A model generated the notes under the pieces. That model did not search any database and was not told the origin of the DNA. It was given only the letters and a program-made list of their open reading frames with translations. From Bacillota bacterium (GTDB taxonomy: Bacteria; Bacillota; Sulfobacillia; JAJZYS01; JAJYTV01), in NCBI GenBank assembly GCA_021793315.1, contig JAJYSZ010000029.1:1-33768 (forward strand): DNA of 33,768 nucleotides, written 5' to 3'. Shown here one piece after another: positions 5,955 to 14,080 of this stretch (within the stretch, counting starts at the first letter, position 1; every line of letters starts with the position of its first letter). The position numbers and the translations under genes are program-made.

Positions 5955-7052
5955 TTGGAGCGCTTCGCTTTTATCCTCCATCCCCTGCGCTTCGTCGACT
6001 TCACCCGCAAGTACCCCGCGCTACGCCTGCTGTCCGAATCTTTCGTCGAGAAGGGTTTCAGCCATCTTCCGCCGTACAAGGCCTCCCACATCACGGGACT
6101 TCGCTCACCCACCGGCGTGGAGGCAGAGGGCTGGTTCATCGTCGTGCCCGTCTCCGCCAATCTCATGGTGAAGATGCCATTCCGCGAGGAGATCCTGCCG
6201 CGGCTCGTGCGCGCGGGCAGGGTAGCCGAGGATCTCGGCGCCCGCATCGTCGGACTCGGTGCGTTCACCAAGGTGGTGGGAGACAGGGGCGTCTCGGTGG
6301 CCAAGGCCCTGTCTGTCCCCGTCACGACCGGAAACTCCTATACGGCCGCGTCTGCCGTGGACGGAGCGCTGCTTGCGGCGGAGCGCATGGGCATCCCCGC
6401 ACAGGAGGCCGAGGCGTGCGTCGTGGGAGCCACCGGTGCGATCGGCCGCGCGGTTGCCGCGGCCTTGGCGGGTTCGGTGCGGCGGCTCAGCCTGATCGGT
6501 CGGCGCGTCGACAAGCTGCAGGCCATCAAGCGCAGCATCGACGATCTCGGCACCTACACGGACGTCACGATCGGCACCGACGCGCGGGTCGCGGCCAAGA
6601 CGGCCGACGTCGTCCTGACGGTCTCGTCGGCCACGGGCGTGCTGCTTGAGCCGGAGGACCTGAGGCCGGGGTCGGTGGTCTGTGACGTGGCACGGCCGCG
6701 CAACGTGTCGGAGAAGGTGTACGAGCGGCGCCGCGACGTCCTCGTGATCGACGGCGGCGTCATCGCGGTGCCGGGCAAGGTGGACTTCCACTTCGACTTC
6801 GGCTTCCCGCCCGGCTACGCCGAGGCATGCATCGCGGAGACGATGATCCTGACGCTCGAAAAGCGCTACGAGCCGTACACGCTCGGCCTCGACATCAGGC
6901 CGGAGCGGGTGCGGGAGATTCGTGAGCTCGCCCGCCGCAACGGCTTCTCGGTCGCGGGGTTCCGCCGCTTCGAGCGTGCGATCCCCGAGGCGGAGATCGA
7001 CGCGATCCGCGAGGAGGCGGAGCGCAGCCTGCGCCGCTCGACCAGCGCCTGA
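5955..7052 (+). CDS. Acyl-ACP-reductase/shikimate-dehydrogenase-like NAD(P) oxidoreductase
   Basis: The 365-residue protein has an N-terminal region containing IVGLGAFTKVVGD and TTGNSYTAA, then a Rossmann fold with VVGATGAIGRAVAAAL (dinucleotide binding, about residue 156), ADVVLTVSSATG, and a C-terminal CIAETMILTLEKRYEPYTLG. The order and wording of these motifs resemble cyanobacterial long-chain acyl-ACP reductase, which makes fatty aldehydes; automated annotation often calls Firmicutes relatives shikimate dehydrogenase. The conserved Cys of the reductase is not obvious at its usual place, so the substrate is open. The TTG start has GGAGAGGT at 7 nt. It has its own promoter and a shared convergent terminator. 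Confidence 0.65.
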   Translation: MERFAFILHPLRFVDFTRKYPALRLLSESFVEKGFSHLPPYKASHITGLRSPTGVEAEGWFIVVPVSANLMVKMPFREEILPRLVRAGRVAEDLGARIVGLGAFTKVVGDRGVSVAKALSVPVTTGNSYTAASAVDGALLAAERMGIPAQEAEACVVGATGAIGRAVAAALAGSVRRLSLIGRRVDKLQAIKRSIDDLGTYTDVTIGTDARVAAKTADVVLTVSSATGVLLEPEDLRPGSVVCDVARPRNVSEKVYERRRDVLVIDGGVIAVPGKVDFHFDFGFPPGYAEACIAETMILTLEKRYEPYTLGLDIRPERVREIRELARRNGFSVAGFRRFERAIPEAEIDAIREEAERSLRRSTSA

Positions 7053-7071
7053 GCCGGTTCTCGGCGACCTT

Positions 7072-7102
7072 TTGTGCCCTCTGCCTGAGGCAGAGGGCAC
7101 AA
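7072..7102. terminator. Bidirectional terminator
   Basis: A perfect 14-bp stem, TTGTGCCCTCTGCC / GGCAGAGGGCACAA, with loop TGA. It has T-rich DNA on the right and A/T on both flanks, and lies between two convergent genes. Confidence 0.85.
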
Positions 7103-7103
7103 T

Positions 7104-7340
7104 TTATTGGCGGCCCTTCGTGCGCTGCAGCACCCGGCGGGTGTAGACCGACTGCCAGATCTCCTGCGCCACGAAGAGGAGCACCAGGAGGAAGGCCACC
7201 GGCAGGATCCCTGTCGGAAGCGCCTTGCGCAGCCACAGGATGATGCCGAGCGCCCCCAGGAAGAGCGCGAACCAGGACCAGTAGGCAAGTCTCAGGGCGA
7301 AGCGGCGTTCCTTCTCGGGAAGGTCCGACAGCGATGCCAT
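7104..7340 (-). CDS. Small membrane protein, unknown
   Basis: The 78-residue protein has two membrane helices (YWSWFALFLGALGIILWL and GILPVAFLLVLLFVAQEIW) between a charged N-terminus (SDLPEKERRFALRL) and a basic end. I recognise no family. The ATG at 7340 has AAAGGGGG about 9 nt upstream and is preferred to the ATG at 7373, which would fall inside the neighbouring hydrolase gene. It follows the hydrolase by a short gap and is probably the last gene of that minus-strand operon. Confidence 0.6.
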   Translation of the reverse strand: MASLSDLPEKERRFALRLAYWSWFALFLGALGIILWLRKALPTGILPVAFLLVLLFVAQEIWQSVYTRRVLQRTKGRQ

Positions 7341-7356
7341 GCAGTCCGTCCCCCTT

Positions 7357-8175
7357 TCAAGGCGTTGCGGCACTTCGAAGGAAGTTCAGGATCTCCCTGT
7401 TCGTCTCCTCGCCGAGCTCGTAGTGGAAGAGATGCGAGGAACGCTGGCCCTCGAGCAGGCGGAAGCGCGCGCCGGGGATGGCGTCCGCCACCTCCTTGCC
7501 ATATTCCCATGGGGTCATGAGGTCGCGTTCTCCGCCGAGCACAAGACAGGGCAGGCGCAGATGCGCGAGCCGGGACAGGCGATCCGTGTCGCGGGCCAGG
7601 GATAGGTAGTGCGCCATGGTCTCGTCGCTGACCGAGCGGCTGCCGCGCAGGCCGAGGCCGCCGCCGCCGCTTTCATCCAAGCCTGCGATCAGGGCGCGTG
7701 AGGCCATGAAGTAGGGGAGCATGGCGAGACGATCCTCGAGCGGCTGGCGGACGATGAGCGAGACGATGCGGCTGCGGAGCTCGAGAAAGCTGTCCTGGCG
7801 GCCCCAGGTCGCGAGCAGGATCAGGGAGGCGGTGCGCGAGGGCTCGAGCATGGCCATCTCCTGGGCGACGGCGGAGCCGAGGGACTGGCCGAGGATGTGG
7901 CAGCGGCCCACGCCCAGCGCGTCAAGTGCCGCGAACGCGTAGCCGGCGAGATCCTGGACGTCCTGCGGCAGGGTGCCCGTCGCCAGCCCGAGCCCCGGGT
8001 AGTCCAGCGAGAGGGCGCGGTACCCCGCGGCCTGCAGCGCGCGACCCTGGAGGCCGAGCGCCATGCGATCGGCGCCGGCGCCGGGCAGGAGCAGCACCAC
8101 GTCCCCCGCGTGGCCGAACTCCTGCAAGCTGGCTCGCCTGCCGTCGCGCAACTCCGCTTCGCGATGGCTGCTCAC
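7357..8175 (-). CDS. Alpha/beta hydrolase
   Basis: The 272-residue protein is a typical alpha/beta-hydrolase-fold enzyme. It has an oxyanion-region strand VVLLLPGAGADRMA, YRALSLDYPGLG, the nucleophile elbow GQSLGS (Ser about 98), acid Asp in LGGERDLMTPWEYG, and a late His in RSSHLFHYE. A small cap with a glycine run (ESGGGGLGLRG) lies in the middle. Substrate is not predictable; esterase, haloperoxidase and C-C hydrolase relatives share this plan. The GTG start overlaps the stop of the ornithine-cyclodeaminase-like gene as GTGA, so the two are coupled. The annotated 3' end slightly overlaps the region upstream of the small membrane protein start only if the latter began at 7373. Confidence 0.85.
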   Translation of the reverse strand: MSSHREAELRDGRRASLQEFGHAGDVVLLLPGAGADRMALGLQGRALQAAGYRALSLDYPGLGLATGTLPQDVQDLAGYAFAALDALGVGRCHILGQSLGSAVAQEMAMLEPSRTASLILLATWGRQDSFLELRSRIVSLIVRQPLEDRLAMLPYFMASRALIAGLDESGGGGLGLRGSRSVSDETMAHYLSLARDTDRLSRLAHLRLPCLVLGGERDLMTPWEYGKEVADAIPGARFRLLEGQRSSHLFHYELGEETNREILNFLRSAATP

Positions 8176-9134
8176 GAGAGGAGGTCCACCTCCTGGCCGA
8201 CGCCTTCGGCCTCAGCCCGCCGCAGTACCGTGGCGGCCACCGCGAGGTCCCAGGCGGCGATGCCCTGGGAGAGGAAGAGGGTGACGTCATCGTGGTGGCG
8301 GCGTCCAGGGCGCTTGCCAGCCACCACCTCGCCGAGATTGGGCAGCTCCTCCGCGTCGATCTCGCCGCGCGCAGCGAGCGGCGTGAGTTCGCCGGCTTCG
8401 GCCTTGGCCGTCGGGCGCGAGTCCACCACCACAACTGCGGCGCGGAGCACGGCCGGCCCGTCGAGTTCGCGCTCATGCAGCCGGTTGGAGCCGATGGCGT
8501 TGATGTGCTGCCCCGGCTCGATCTGGCTGCCGAACAGCACGGGCTCGCGCGCGGACGTCGCCGTCACGACGATGTCCTTGCCGGCCACCGCCTCGTCGAT
8601 GCTCGCCGCGGGCTTCACGGTGACTCCGGTGCGCTCGCTCATGCTGCGGCAGAAGGCCTGCAGACGTTCGCGGTTGCGGGCGTAGACATGCGCCTCCTCG
8701 AGATGACGCACCCTGGCGATCGCCTCGAGCTGGCTTTGGGCCTGATAGCCTGCGCCGATCATGCCGAAGCGGCTCGCGTCCGGGTTGGCGAGCACGTCTG
8801 TGGCGACGGCCGAGGCGGCGCCCGTCCGGAGCTGTCCGAGGCGGTTGCCTTCGATCAGGCCGAGCAAACGGCCGTCCTGCTGGGAGAAGACCTGCACGAG
8901 AAAGCGTACGCCGCCCCCTTTCGTCACCACGTACACCTTGCCGCCGATCAGGCCGAGCGTCGGGTGCTCGGCGAAGAGATCCGAGAGGATCGCGCCTGAA
9001 GTGCGCAGGCGGCGCCGCGGTTCCTCGACAAGCCCTGTTTCGCCCTGGGCCAGGCTGAGTTCGCGGACGGCCGCGATCGCATCGTCCATGGTCAGGAGAG
9101 CATCCACTTCAGCCTCACGTATGAGTCGTGCCAC
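8172..9134 (-). CDS. Ornithine cyclodeaminase/mu-crystallin family dehydrogenase
   Basis: The 320-residue protein has the family's N-terminal part (VDALLTMDDAIAAVRELSLAQG), an RTGAASAVATDVLA helix, a Rossmann motif FGMIGAGYQAQSQLEAIA (GxGxxx), an NAIGSNRLHERELD segment and an ending VTLFLSQGIAAWDLAVA. Members deaminate ornithine to proline, or reduce cyclic imines or alanine with NAD(P)H; the precise substrate is undecided. The track starts at 9152, but GGGAGGT at 9144-9150 fits the GTG at 9134. It is the first gene of the operon with the hydrolase and is divergent from homoserine dehydrogenase. Confidence 0.85.
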   Translation of the reverse strand: MARLIREAEVDALLTMDDAIAAVRELSLAQGETGLVEEPRRRLRTSGAILSDLFAEHPTLGLIGGKVYVVTKGGGVRFLVQVFSQQDGRLLGLIEGNRLGQLRTGAASAVATDVLANPDASRFGMIGAGYQAQSQLEAIARVRHLEEAHVYARNRERLQAFCRSMSERTGVTVKPAASIDEAVAGKDIVVTATSAREPVLFGSQIEPGQHINAIGSNRLHERELDGPAVLRAAVVVVDSRPTAKAEAGELTPLAARGEIDAEELPNLGEVVAGKRPGRRHHDDVTLFLSQGIAAWDLAVAATVLRRAEAEGVGQEVDLLS

Positions 9135-9245
9135 GAGGCCAACACCTCCCATGCCATCCTAGCATTCCGCACCGCCCAGGGCTTGGCTACCTGGCCAGGG
9201 TTCGATCCGGTACAATAGCCGGGAGAATGCGAGGCGGTAGGCTTG

Positions 9246-10517
9246 ATGCGCATAGCGGTGCTCGGTCTGGGAACGGTGGGGCGGCACGTCGTCGCGGCGA
9301 TCGACAGCGAGCGTGAGCTCTTCCGTTCCAGGCTGGGTGAAGAAATCGAGGTGTCGCGCATCCTTGTGCGCGACCCGGACAAGAAACGGCCGCAGAGTAT
9401 GCAAGACCGCACCACTTTTGCGGCGGAGGAGATCCTCGCGGACCCGGACGTCGAGATCGTAGTCGAACTCCTGGGAGGATTCGAGCCGGCGCGCAGCCTG
9501 ATCGAGGCCGCGCTCAAGGCGGGCAAGTCGGTCGTGACGGCCAACAAGGAGGTCATCGCGAGGGCCGGCCCCGCGCTATCGCTACAGGCCCAGCCAGGCG
9601 CGGACCTGCTGTTCGAGGCCGCCGTGGCCGGGGGCATCCCGATCATCCGCTCGCTGCAGGAGTCCCTGGCGGGCAACCGGCTCCAAGCGATCTACGGCAT
9701 CGTCAACGGCACCACGAACTTCATTCTGAGCCGCATGCAGCAGGCAGGCGCCAGCTTTGCTGATGCCCTCGAAGAGGCGACAAGGCTGGGCTACGCCGAA
9801 GCCGAGCCAAGCGACGACCTCGACGCCTTGGATGCGGTACGCAAGATCTCGATCCTGGCGTCCCTGGCCTTCGGTGGCTGGGTGGACGTCGACGCGGTGG
9901 CCAAGGAAGGCATCCGGAACATCACCGAGGTGGACATCGCGGAGGCCAGGAGCCTCGGCGGCGTGATCAAGCTGATCGCGCGGGCGGAAGCGACCCCTGA
10001 AGGGCTCACGCTTGGGGTCTCGCCCACCCTCATCCCGCTCGGTCACCCGCTGGCCGACGTCCAGGGCGCGCAGAACGCCATCTACGTGCGCGGCGAGCCC
10101 ATCGGCGAACTGATCTTCCAGGGACCGGGCGCGGGCGGGCCCGCGACCAGCTCGGCGGTCATCGGCGACATCATCGACGCGGCGCGCTCGCGCCGCGTCG
10201 GGGGCCGGAGCGTCGCCCTGCCGCGCGAGCCGGCACCGCTTGTCCCGCTTGGCCGGCATGCCCACGCGTACTACCTGCGGCTTCGGCTGCGCGACGAGCC
10301 GGATGCGCTTGCCCTCGTAGCCCAGGCATTTGCCAGGGCCGGGGTCACCTTGCGCTCCGTGCGCCAGCCGATGCACCTGGGCGGGGCAGCCACGATCTCC
10401 CTCGTCACCGGCCCGACGCGCCGCGCCCAGCTTGAAGAGGCGCGCCTGGCGCTCCGGCGCAGCCCGGCCGTGCTGGCGGAGGAGAGTCTCATCCTGGCGG
10501 AGATGGAACCGGTCTAG
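9246..10517 (+). CDS. hom: Homoserine dehydrogenase
   Basis: The 423-residue enzyme reduces aspartate semialdehyde to homoserine for threonine and methionine synthesis. Seen in order: NAD(P) site IAVLGLGTVGRHVV, VVTANKEVIA, AAVAGGIPIIRSL, the substrate motif GIVNGTTNFILSRM, GYAEAEPSDDLDALDAVRK, and a C-terminal ACT-like domain (YYLRLRLRDEPDALALVAQAF) that usually mediates feedback by threonine. Length is normal. A TTG one codon upstream of this ATG is the alternative start (9243). It stands alone, divergent from the cyclodeaminase operon; a threonine-synthase-family gene lies about 19 kb away in this window. Confidence 0.95.
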   Translation: MRIAVLGLGTVGRHVVAAIDSERELFRSRLGEEIEVSRILVRDPDKKRPQSMQDRTTFAAEEILADPDVEIVVELLGGFEPARSLIEAALKAGKSVVTANKEVIARAGPALSLQAQPGADLLFEAAVAGGIPIIRSLQESLAGNRLQAIYGIVNGTTNFILSRMQQAGASFADALEEATRLGYAEAEPSDDLDALDAVRKISILASLAFGGWVDVDAVAKEGIRNITEVDIAEARSLGGVIKLIARAEATPEGLTLGVSPTLIPLGHPLADVQGAQNAIYVRGEPIGELIFQGPGAGGPATSSAVIGDIIDAARSRRVGGRSVALPREPAPLVPLGRHAHAYYLRLRLRDEPDALALVAQAFARAGVTLRSVRQPMHLGGAATISLVTGPTRRAQLEEARLALRRSPAVLAEESLILAEMEPV

Positions 10518-10602
10518 ACCTTGGCTTCGCCGGACCCGCGCGGGAAAGAAGACAGGCCAATGGTGCTGCCCGCCAGCCGGGCATGGCGTGCTCTTCTTGG
10601 GC

Positions 10603-10633
10603 CGAAAGGGCTGGCTTGGCGGCCCTTTCGTTT
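10603..10633 (+). terminator. Hairpin, probable terminator between hom and the S9 peptidase
   Basis: CGAAAGGGC (10603-10611), a 10-nt loop, GCCCTTTCG (10622-10630), then TTTG. The T-run is short. Another hairpin, TGCCCG/CGGGCA, lies just upstream, so a leader structure for the peptidase gene is an alternative reading. Confidence 0.55.
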
Positions 10634-10713
10634 GCGCTAGGCCGGTCCAGGACAGGGATCCGTACTGGCCCGGCGAAGTGCCTTGCGTACGCCAAAAGGA
10701 GGCATTCCGCCCC

Positions 10714-12810
10714 GTGCAAAGCCGCTTTGACCCAGTGACCCTCGACGATATCGCACAACTGCCGGCCCCCGGCTGGGGACACCCTGGTTCGCTCCGGTTT
10801 CTGCCGGACGGGAGCGGCGTTCTCTATGTACAGCCCCGCCAGGGCGAACTTGCCCAGGATCTCTGGCTTTACGAGATCGAGGAGCGCAAGGGGCGCATCC
10901 TGGTGGAAGCGCAGGGCCAGTCGCAGCCTACGTCGCTGGCGGAGCAGCTGCGCCGTGAACGCCTGCGCCAGGCCTACGTCGGCGTGACGTACTTCGATGT
11001 GGCGCAGGACACCCTGGTCGTGCGCCGCGGCGACGAGATGCTGGCGGGCAAGGTGCGCGGCGATCTCGATGCCGTGCCGGCGCTCGCCCGTGCCGAAGCT
11101 CCCAAGCTGTTCCCCGACGGCCGGAAGGTGGCCTACGTCGAGGACGGCAACCTCAAGGTGCTCGATCTCGGCAGCGGTGCCGTGACGCAGCTGACGCAGG
11201 AAGCTGAGCCCGGCCTCTCTTTCGGCCTCGCGGAATACGCCGCTCAGGAGGAACTCGACCGCGGCGAAGGCTTCTGGATCTCGCCCGGGGGAGATCAGAT
11301 CGCGCTCTGCCGCGTGGACGAGCGGCACATCCCGCTCTACTCGATCGTGCACCAGGGAGCGGGCGACGTCTGGCTCGAGCAGCACCACTACGCCTTCGTC
11401 GGCCAGGAGAACGCAAAGGTCACCCTCGGCGTCGTATCGGCGTCGGGCGGCGAGATCACCTGGCTCGAGGGCCACGGCGAGTACATCCTGCGCGTCGCGT
11501 GGACGGGGCGCGGCCTCATGGCCCTGTTTTGCGACCGCGAGCAGCAGCACGCCGAGTGGCGGCTCTACCGCGCCGGCGACCAGGCGGGCGAGGTCGTATG
11601 GCAGGAAGAGAGCCTGCCCTGGTTCAACGTCGACGACGCCACGCGCTTTTTGGATGACGGATCGATCCTTTTCCGCAGCGAACGTGACGGCTACCAGCGC
11701 CTCTACCTCCAGAGTGCCCACGGCCAGACCAAGGTGGTCACGCCCGAGGGCTACCTCGTCTACGACCTCCTGGACTTCGATCAGAAGAGCGGCCTCTTCC
11801 GCTGCGTGGGCAGCGCAGAGGATCCCACCGTCCGCCACGTCTACGAAGGCAGGCTGGACGGTGCCGGTCTGACCGTCCTGACGGTGGAGCAGGGGCTGAA
11901 CTACGCAGTCTTCTCGCCGGACCACCGCCGCTACGTCCTGCAGGTGACCTCCCCACAGCACCCGGTGCGCACCACCCTGCACGACACGCAAGGCGCCCAA
12001 GCCGTAGTGATGCACGAGTTCCCGGGCCTGGACGCCGATGCCCTGGGGCTCAAGCCCCCCGAGTACATTGACATCAGGCGGCCGGACGGTCTCGTGCTGC
12101 ATGCCGCGCTCTATCGCCCGCAGGGGCTCCAGGGCCCCTTGCCGCTGATCGTCTCGGTCTACGGCGGTGCGCACGCGCAGATGGTGGTGAAGTCCTGGGA
12201 CATGACGACCGATCTTCGCGTCCAGTACCTCGCCCAGCGGGGCTACCTCGTGTTCAAGCTCGACGGACGCGGCAGCTCAGGCCGCGGCCTTGTCTTCGAA
12301 GCTCCGCTCGACCGATCGTTTGGCACAGTGGAGCTCGAAGACCAGGTCATCGGGGTCAAGACACTGGTCGACCAGGGACTCGTGGATCCGGAGCGCGTGG
12401 GCATCTTCGGCTGGAGCTACGGCGGGTACATGACGCTGACTGCCCTGACCAAGGCGCCGGACGTGTTCAAGGCGGGTGTCGCCGGCGCGCCGGTGACGGA
12501 CTTCCGCTGGTACGACACCGCCTACACCGAACGCTACATGGGAACCGACGAGGACAACCACGAGGGCTACGAGGAGGCCAGCGTCCTTCCGCACGTGGAG
12601 GGTCTCAAGGGGGACCTTCTCATCGTGCACGGTATGGTGGACGAGAACGTGCACTTCCGGCACACAGCGCAGCTCCTCGCGCGTCTCATCGAACTGCGCA
12701 AGCCGTTCGAGATCGCCACGTTGCCGGAATCGCGCCACATGGTGCGCGGTTTCGAGCAGCGACGGTTCGTTTGGGAGCGCACGCTCGAGTTCCTGCGCCA
12801 GAAGGTGTAG
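10714..12810 (+). CDS. S9 family prolyl oligopeptidase (DPP-IV-like)
   Basis: The 698-residue protein has an N-terminal beta-propeller of the DPP-IV type (LRFLPDGSGVLYVQ, WISPGGDQIALCRVDE) over about residues 20-440. A C-terminal alpha/beta hydrolase domain follows, with nucleophile Ser568 in GWSYGGYM, Asp643 in VHGMVDENVHF and His675 in SRHMVRGF. These enzymes release N-terminal dipeptides with proline or alanine from peptides. There is no signal peptide, so it should be cytosolic. The track runs far upstream, but AAAGGAGG at 10696-10702 marks the GTG at 10714. The long antisense frames on the other strand are shadows. Confidence 0.9.
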   Translation: MQSRFDPVTLDDIAQLPAPGWGHPGSLRFLPDGSGVLYVQPRQGELAQDLWLYEIEERKGRILVEAQGQSQPTSLAEQLRRERLRQAYVGVTYFDVAQDTLVVRRGDEMLAGKVRGDLDAVPALARAEAPKLFPDGRKVAYVEDGNLKVLDLGSGAVTQLTQEAEPGLSFGLAEYAAQEELDRGEGFWISPGGDQIALCRVDERHIPLYSIVHQGAGDVWLEQHHYAFVGQENAKVTLGVVSASGGEITWLEGHGEYILRVAWTGRGLMALFCDREQQHAEWRLYRAGDQAGEVVWQEESLPWFNVDDATRFLDDGSILFRSERDGYQRLYLQSAHGQTKVVTPEGYLVYDLLDFDQKSGLFRCVGSAEDPTVRHVYEGRLDGAGLTVLTVEQGLNYAVFSPDHRRYVLQVTSPQHPVRTTLHDTQGAQAVVMHEFPGLDADALGLKPPEYIDIRRPDGLVLHAALYRPQGLQGPLPLIVSVYGGAHAQMVVKSWDMTTDLRVQYLAQRGYLVFKLDGRGSSGRGLVFEAPLDRSFGTVELEDQVIGVKTLVDQGLVDPERVGIFGWSYGGYMTLTALTKAPDVFKAGVAGAPVTDFRWYDTAYTERYMGTDEDNHEGYEEASVLPHVEGLKGDLLIVHGMVDENVHFRHTAQLLARLIELRKPFEIATLPESRHMVRGFEQRRFVWERTLEFLRQKV

Positions 12811-12837
12811 GGCGGATCTCGGCGATGACGCGGATGC

Positions 12838-12843
12838 TATAAT
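12838..12843 (+). promoter_or_regulatory. -10 element for tRNA-Leu
   Basis: A perfect TATAAT with an upstream TGC (extended -10), 9 nt before the tRNA. The -35 at the right distance (GATCTC) is weak. Confidence 0.6.
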
Positions 12844-12852
12844 CCGAACTGT

Positions 12853-12938
12853 GCCGGGGTGGCGAAATGGCAGACGCAGGGGACTTAAAATCCTCCGGTG
12901 GAGACACCATGCGGGTTCGAGTCCCGCCCCCGGCACCA
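12853..12938 (+). tRNA. tRNA-Leu (UAA), CCA encoded
   Basis: Acceptor stem GCCGGGG pairs with CCCCGGC, followed by ACCA. The anticodon loop CTTAAAA gives TAA, and a long variable arm (TCCGGTGGAGACACCA region) marks a class II tRNA. Length is 86 nt. It is the integration target of the decayed element downstream: its 3' 59 nt recur at 15063-15121. Confidence 0.95.
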
Positions 12939-13039
12939 GCTAAACCCGCATAGGAATGCGGGTTTTAGCGATCGCCCCTGGCTCCAGCCGAGGGCGGTCT
13001 TGTTATGGTTGGCGCCATCCTGGTATGTCGGTCAACCCG
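12880..13039 (+). repeat. Left direct repeat (attL-like): tRNA-Leu 3' part plus flank
   Basis: The first 59 nt (12880-12938, from the anticodon stem to CCA) match 15063-15121 at 56 of 59 positions by eye. About 100 more nt downstream also align with 15122-15226, though less well, ending in a shared CTGGTATGTCGGT. A duplicated tRNA 3' end is the standard trace of site-specific integration by a tyrosine recombinase. Confidence 0.85.
12942..12967 (+). terminator. Terminator-like hairpin after tRNA-Leu
   Basis: AAACCCGCAT, loop AGGA, ATGCGGGTTT, followed by TAG; the T-run overlaps the stem. It lies inside the left repeat, and a degenerate copy (AACCGCATAAGACAGCGGGTT) follows the right repeat. 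Confidence 0.6.
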
Positions 13040-13470
13040 GCCAGGGCGGCTGAGTGCCTTGGACAAGACCTCGACATCCATCGACAGAATGTGTCGAATG
13101 AAATACAAGTTAGTTCCACGGTCGTGAGCCTTAGCGACTTGTGTCCAAACGTCGAAAGGAGATCCTTTCGAACCGGCATTTGCGTCAAGTTCACCATGCC
13201 CCGCGGCGGGGCACCGTCGGGCATGAAAACAGGACATGGAGAGGCGACGCCAAAGGGGTTGAACGGCGTCTGTGCGGGTGACAGATTGCACGACTGCGCT
13301 CTCGCGCGGCGCCTCACCAAGACTGGGGTCCTCCACCGGGTGACCCCAGGTTCTTTGTGTGTGTCGCGCGTTCTCGCAGGGCCCTATTTTCGGGGCAGAT
13401 GGAGTTGCGTCGGAATGCGGCTTTCGGGCGCCTCCGCCGCACCACCCTTTTGGACCGAGGGCAGACGAAA
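13040..13470. other. Gene-free region of the element, rich in inverted repeats
   Basis: No frame here looks like a gene. Perfect inverted repeats are TCGACA/TGTCGA (13081-13097, 5-nt spacer), TCGAAAGGA/TCCTTTCGA (13152-13171, 2-nt spacer), TGCCCCG/CGGGGCA (13197-13213, 3-nt loop) and CTGGGGTC/GACCCCAG (13323-13349, 11-nt loop). They may be recombination, transfer or regulator sites, or structured RNA. No direct evidence chooses between these. Confidence 0.5.
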
Positions 13471-13519
13471 AGGTGCAACCAGCCAAGCGTGATTGCACCT
13501 CGACAGACTGTGGTACATT
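13471..13519 (+). promoter_or_regulatory. Promoter with overlapping inverted repeat, cargo operon
   Basis: AGGTGCAA (13471-13478) and TTGCACCT (13493-13500) are a perfect inverted repeat with a 14-nt spacer. The right arm contains the -35 TTGCAC (13493-13498). An extended -10, TGGTACATT (TACATT at 13514-13519), follows at 15 bp. The predicted transcript starts at or next to the ATG at 13526. A repressor, perhaps encoded by the operon itself, could bind the repeat. Confidence 0.6.
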
Positions 13520-13525
13520 AGTGCC

Positions 13526-14080
13526 ATGGACAAGCACGCCCACTTGACAAGGCAGTCGAACTGGTTCTGCGCGATGGGGCTGCGTAAGCTCGCCGTGCAG
13601 GAGATGGCACGCGTCACGGGCGACCGCTTGTGGCTCAAGCGAACCTGGGGCGACCGTGCCACGCTTCAGCATGTGCTGGAGTTGCCCGAACGCTTGGACA
13701 AGTGGAAGGGGGTCTGGCTGCTACTCAGCCGACCTACTGTGCTTAGGCACGAACTGCGGCACCATCGGGCTTCGCCAGCAGTGCAGGATGCCTTGTGGGT
13801 GCTCGATTGGCTGCGTGAGGATGCAACAGATCCAGACCTGCGGGCCTTGTCTTTCTGGCTGCAGAACATGCATCTGCGCACCGTCGTCACCGTGGGGGCT
13901 CCGAGCCGTCCGATGTCGGACCCGGTTCGGTTGCAGAAGTCTCTGTACCTCTTGGCATCTGGCATGAACGCCGCCGCTGCCGGCCATCGGTTCCACCGGT
14001 GGGGGTCGCAGCGATTCGACTTGACGCTGCTCCGACGTGGAGCTAGGAGGTTGAGTCGGGCATGGGTTTCCACGACCTGA
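13526..14080 (+). CDS. Unrecognised cargo protein, first gene of a two-gene operon
   Basis: The 184-residue protein is basic and rich in Trp, Leu, His and Arg, with mostly helical character and no membrane segment. Examples are LWLKRTWGDRATLQHVLELPE, a WKGVWLLLSRP strand and RHELRHHRASPAVQDALWVL. I do not recognise a family. The ATG at 13526 is chosen because the predicted promoter ends just before it, implying a leaderless mRNA; no ribosome binding site precedes it. The track's TTG at 13493 would lie inside the -35 box. It overlaps the nucleotidyltransferase gene by 19 nt, so the two proteins probably act together. By analogy with two-gene toxin-antitoxin systems it could be the partner or regulator, but this is inference. 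Confidence 0.6.
   Translation: MDKHAHLTRQSNWFCAMGLRKLAVQEMARVTGDRLWLKRTWGDRATLQHVLELPERLDKWKGVWLLLSRPTVLRHELRHHRASPAVQDALWVLDWLREDATDPDLRALSFWLQNMHLRTVVTVGAPSRPMSDPVRLQKSLYLLASGMNAAAAGHRFHRWGSQRFDLTLLRRGARRLSRAWVSTT

Noticed and set aside
10489-12174. 561-residue minus-strand frame opposite the S9 peptidase
   Set aside because: It is an antisense shadow of a high-GC gene. The plus-strand frame has clear domains and a catalytic triad, while this one has no recognisable motif.
12956-13672. Frames of 178 (plus) and 235 (minus) residues after tRNA-Leu
   Set aside because: They start inside the tRNA terminator or run across the cargo promoter, have no ribosome binding site and resemble no protein. 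The region fits non-coding element DNA.
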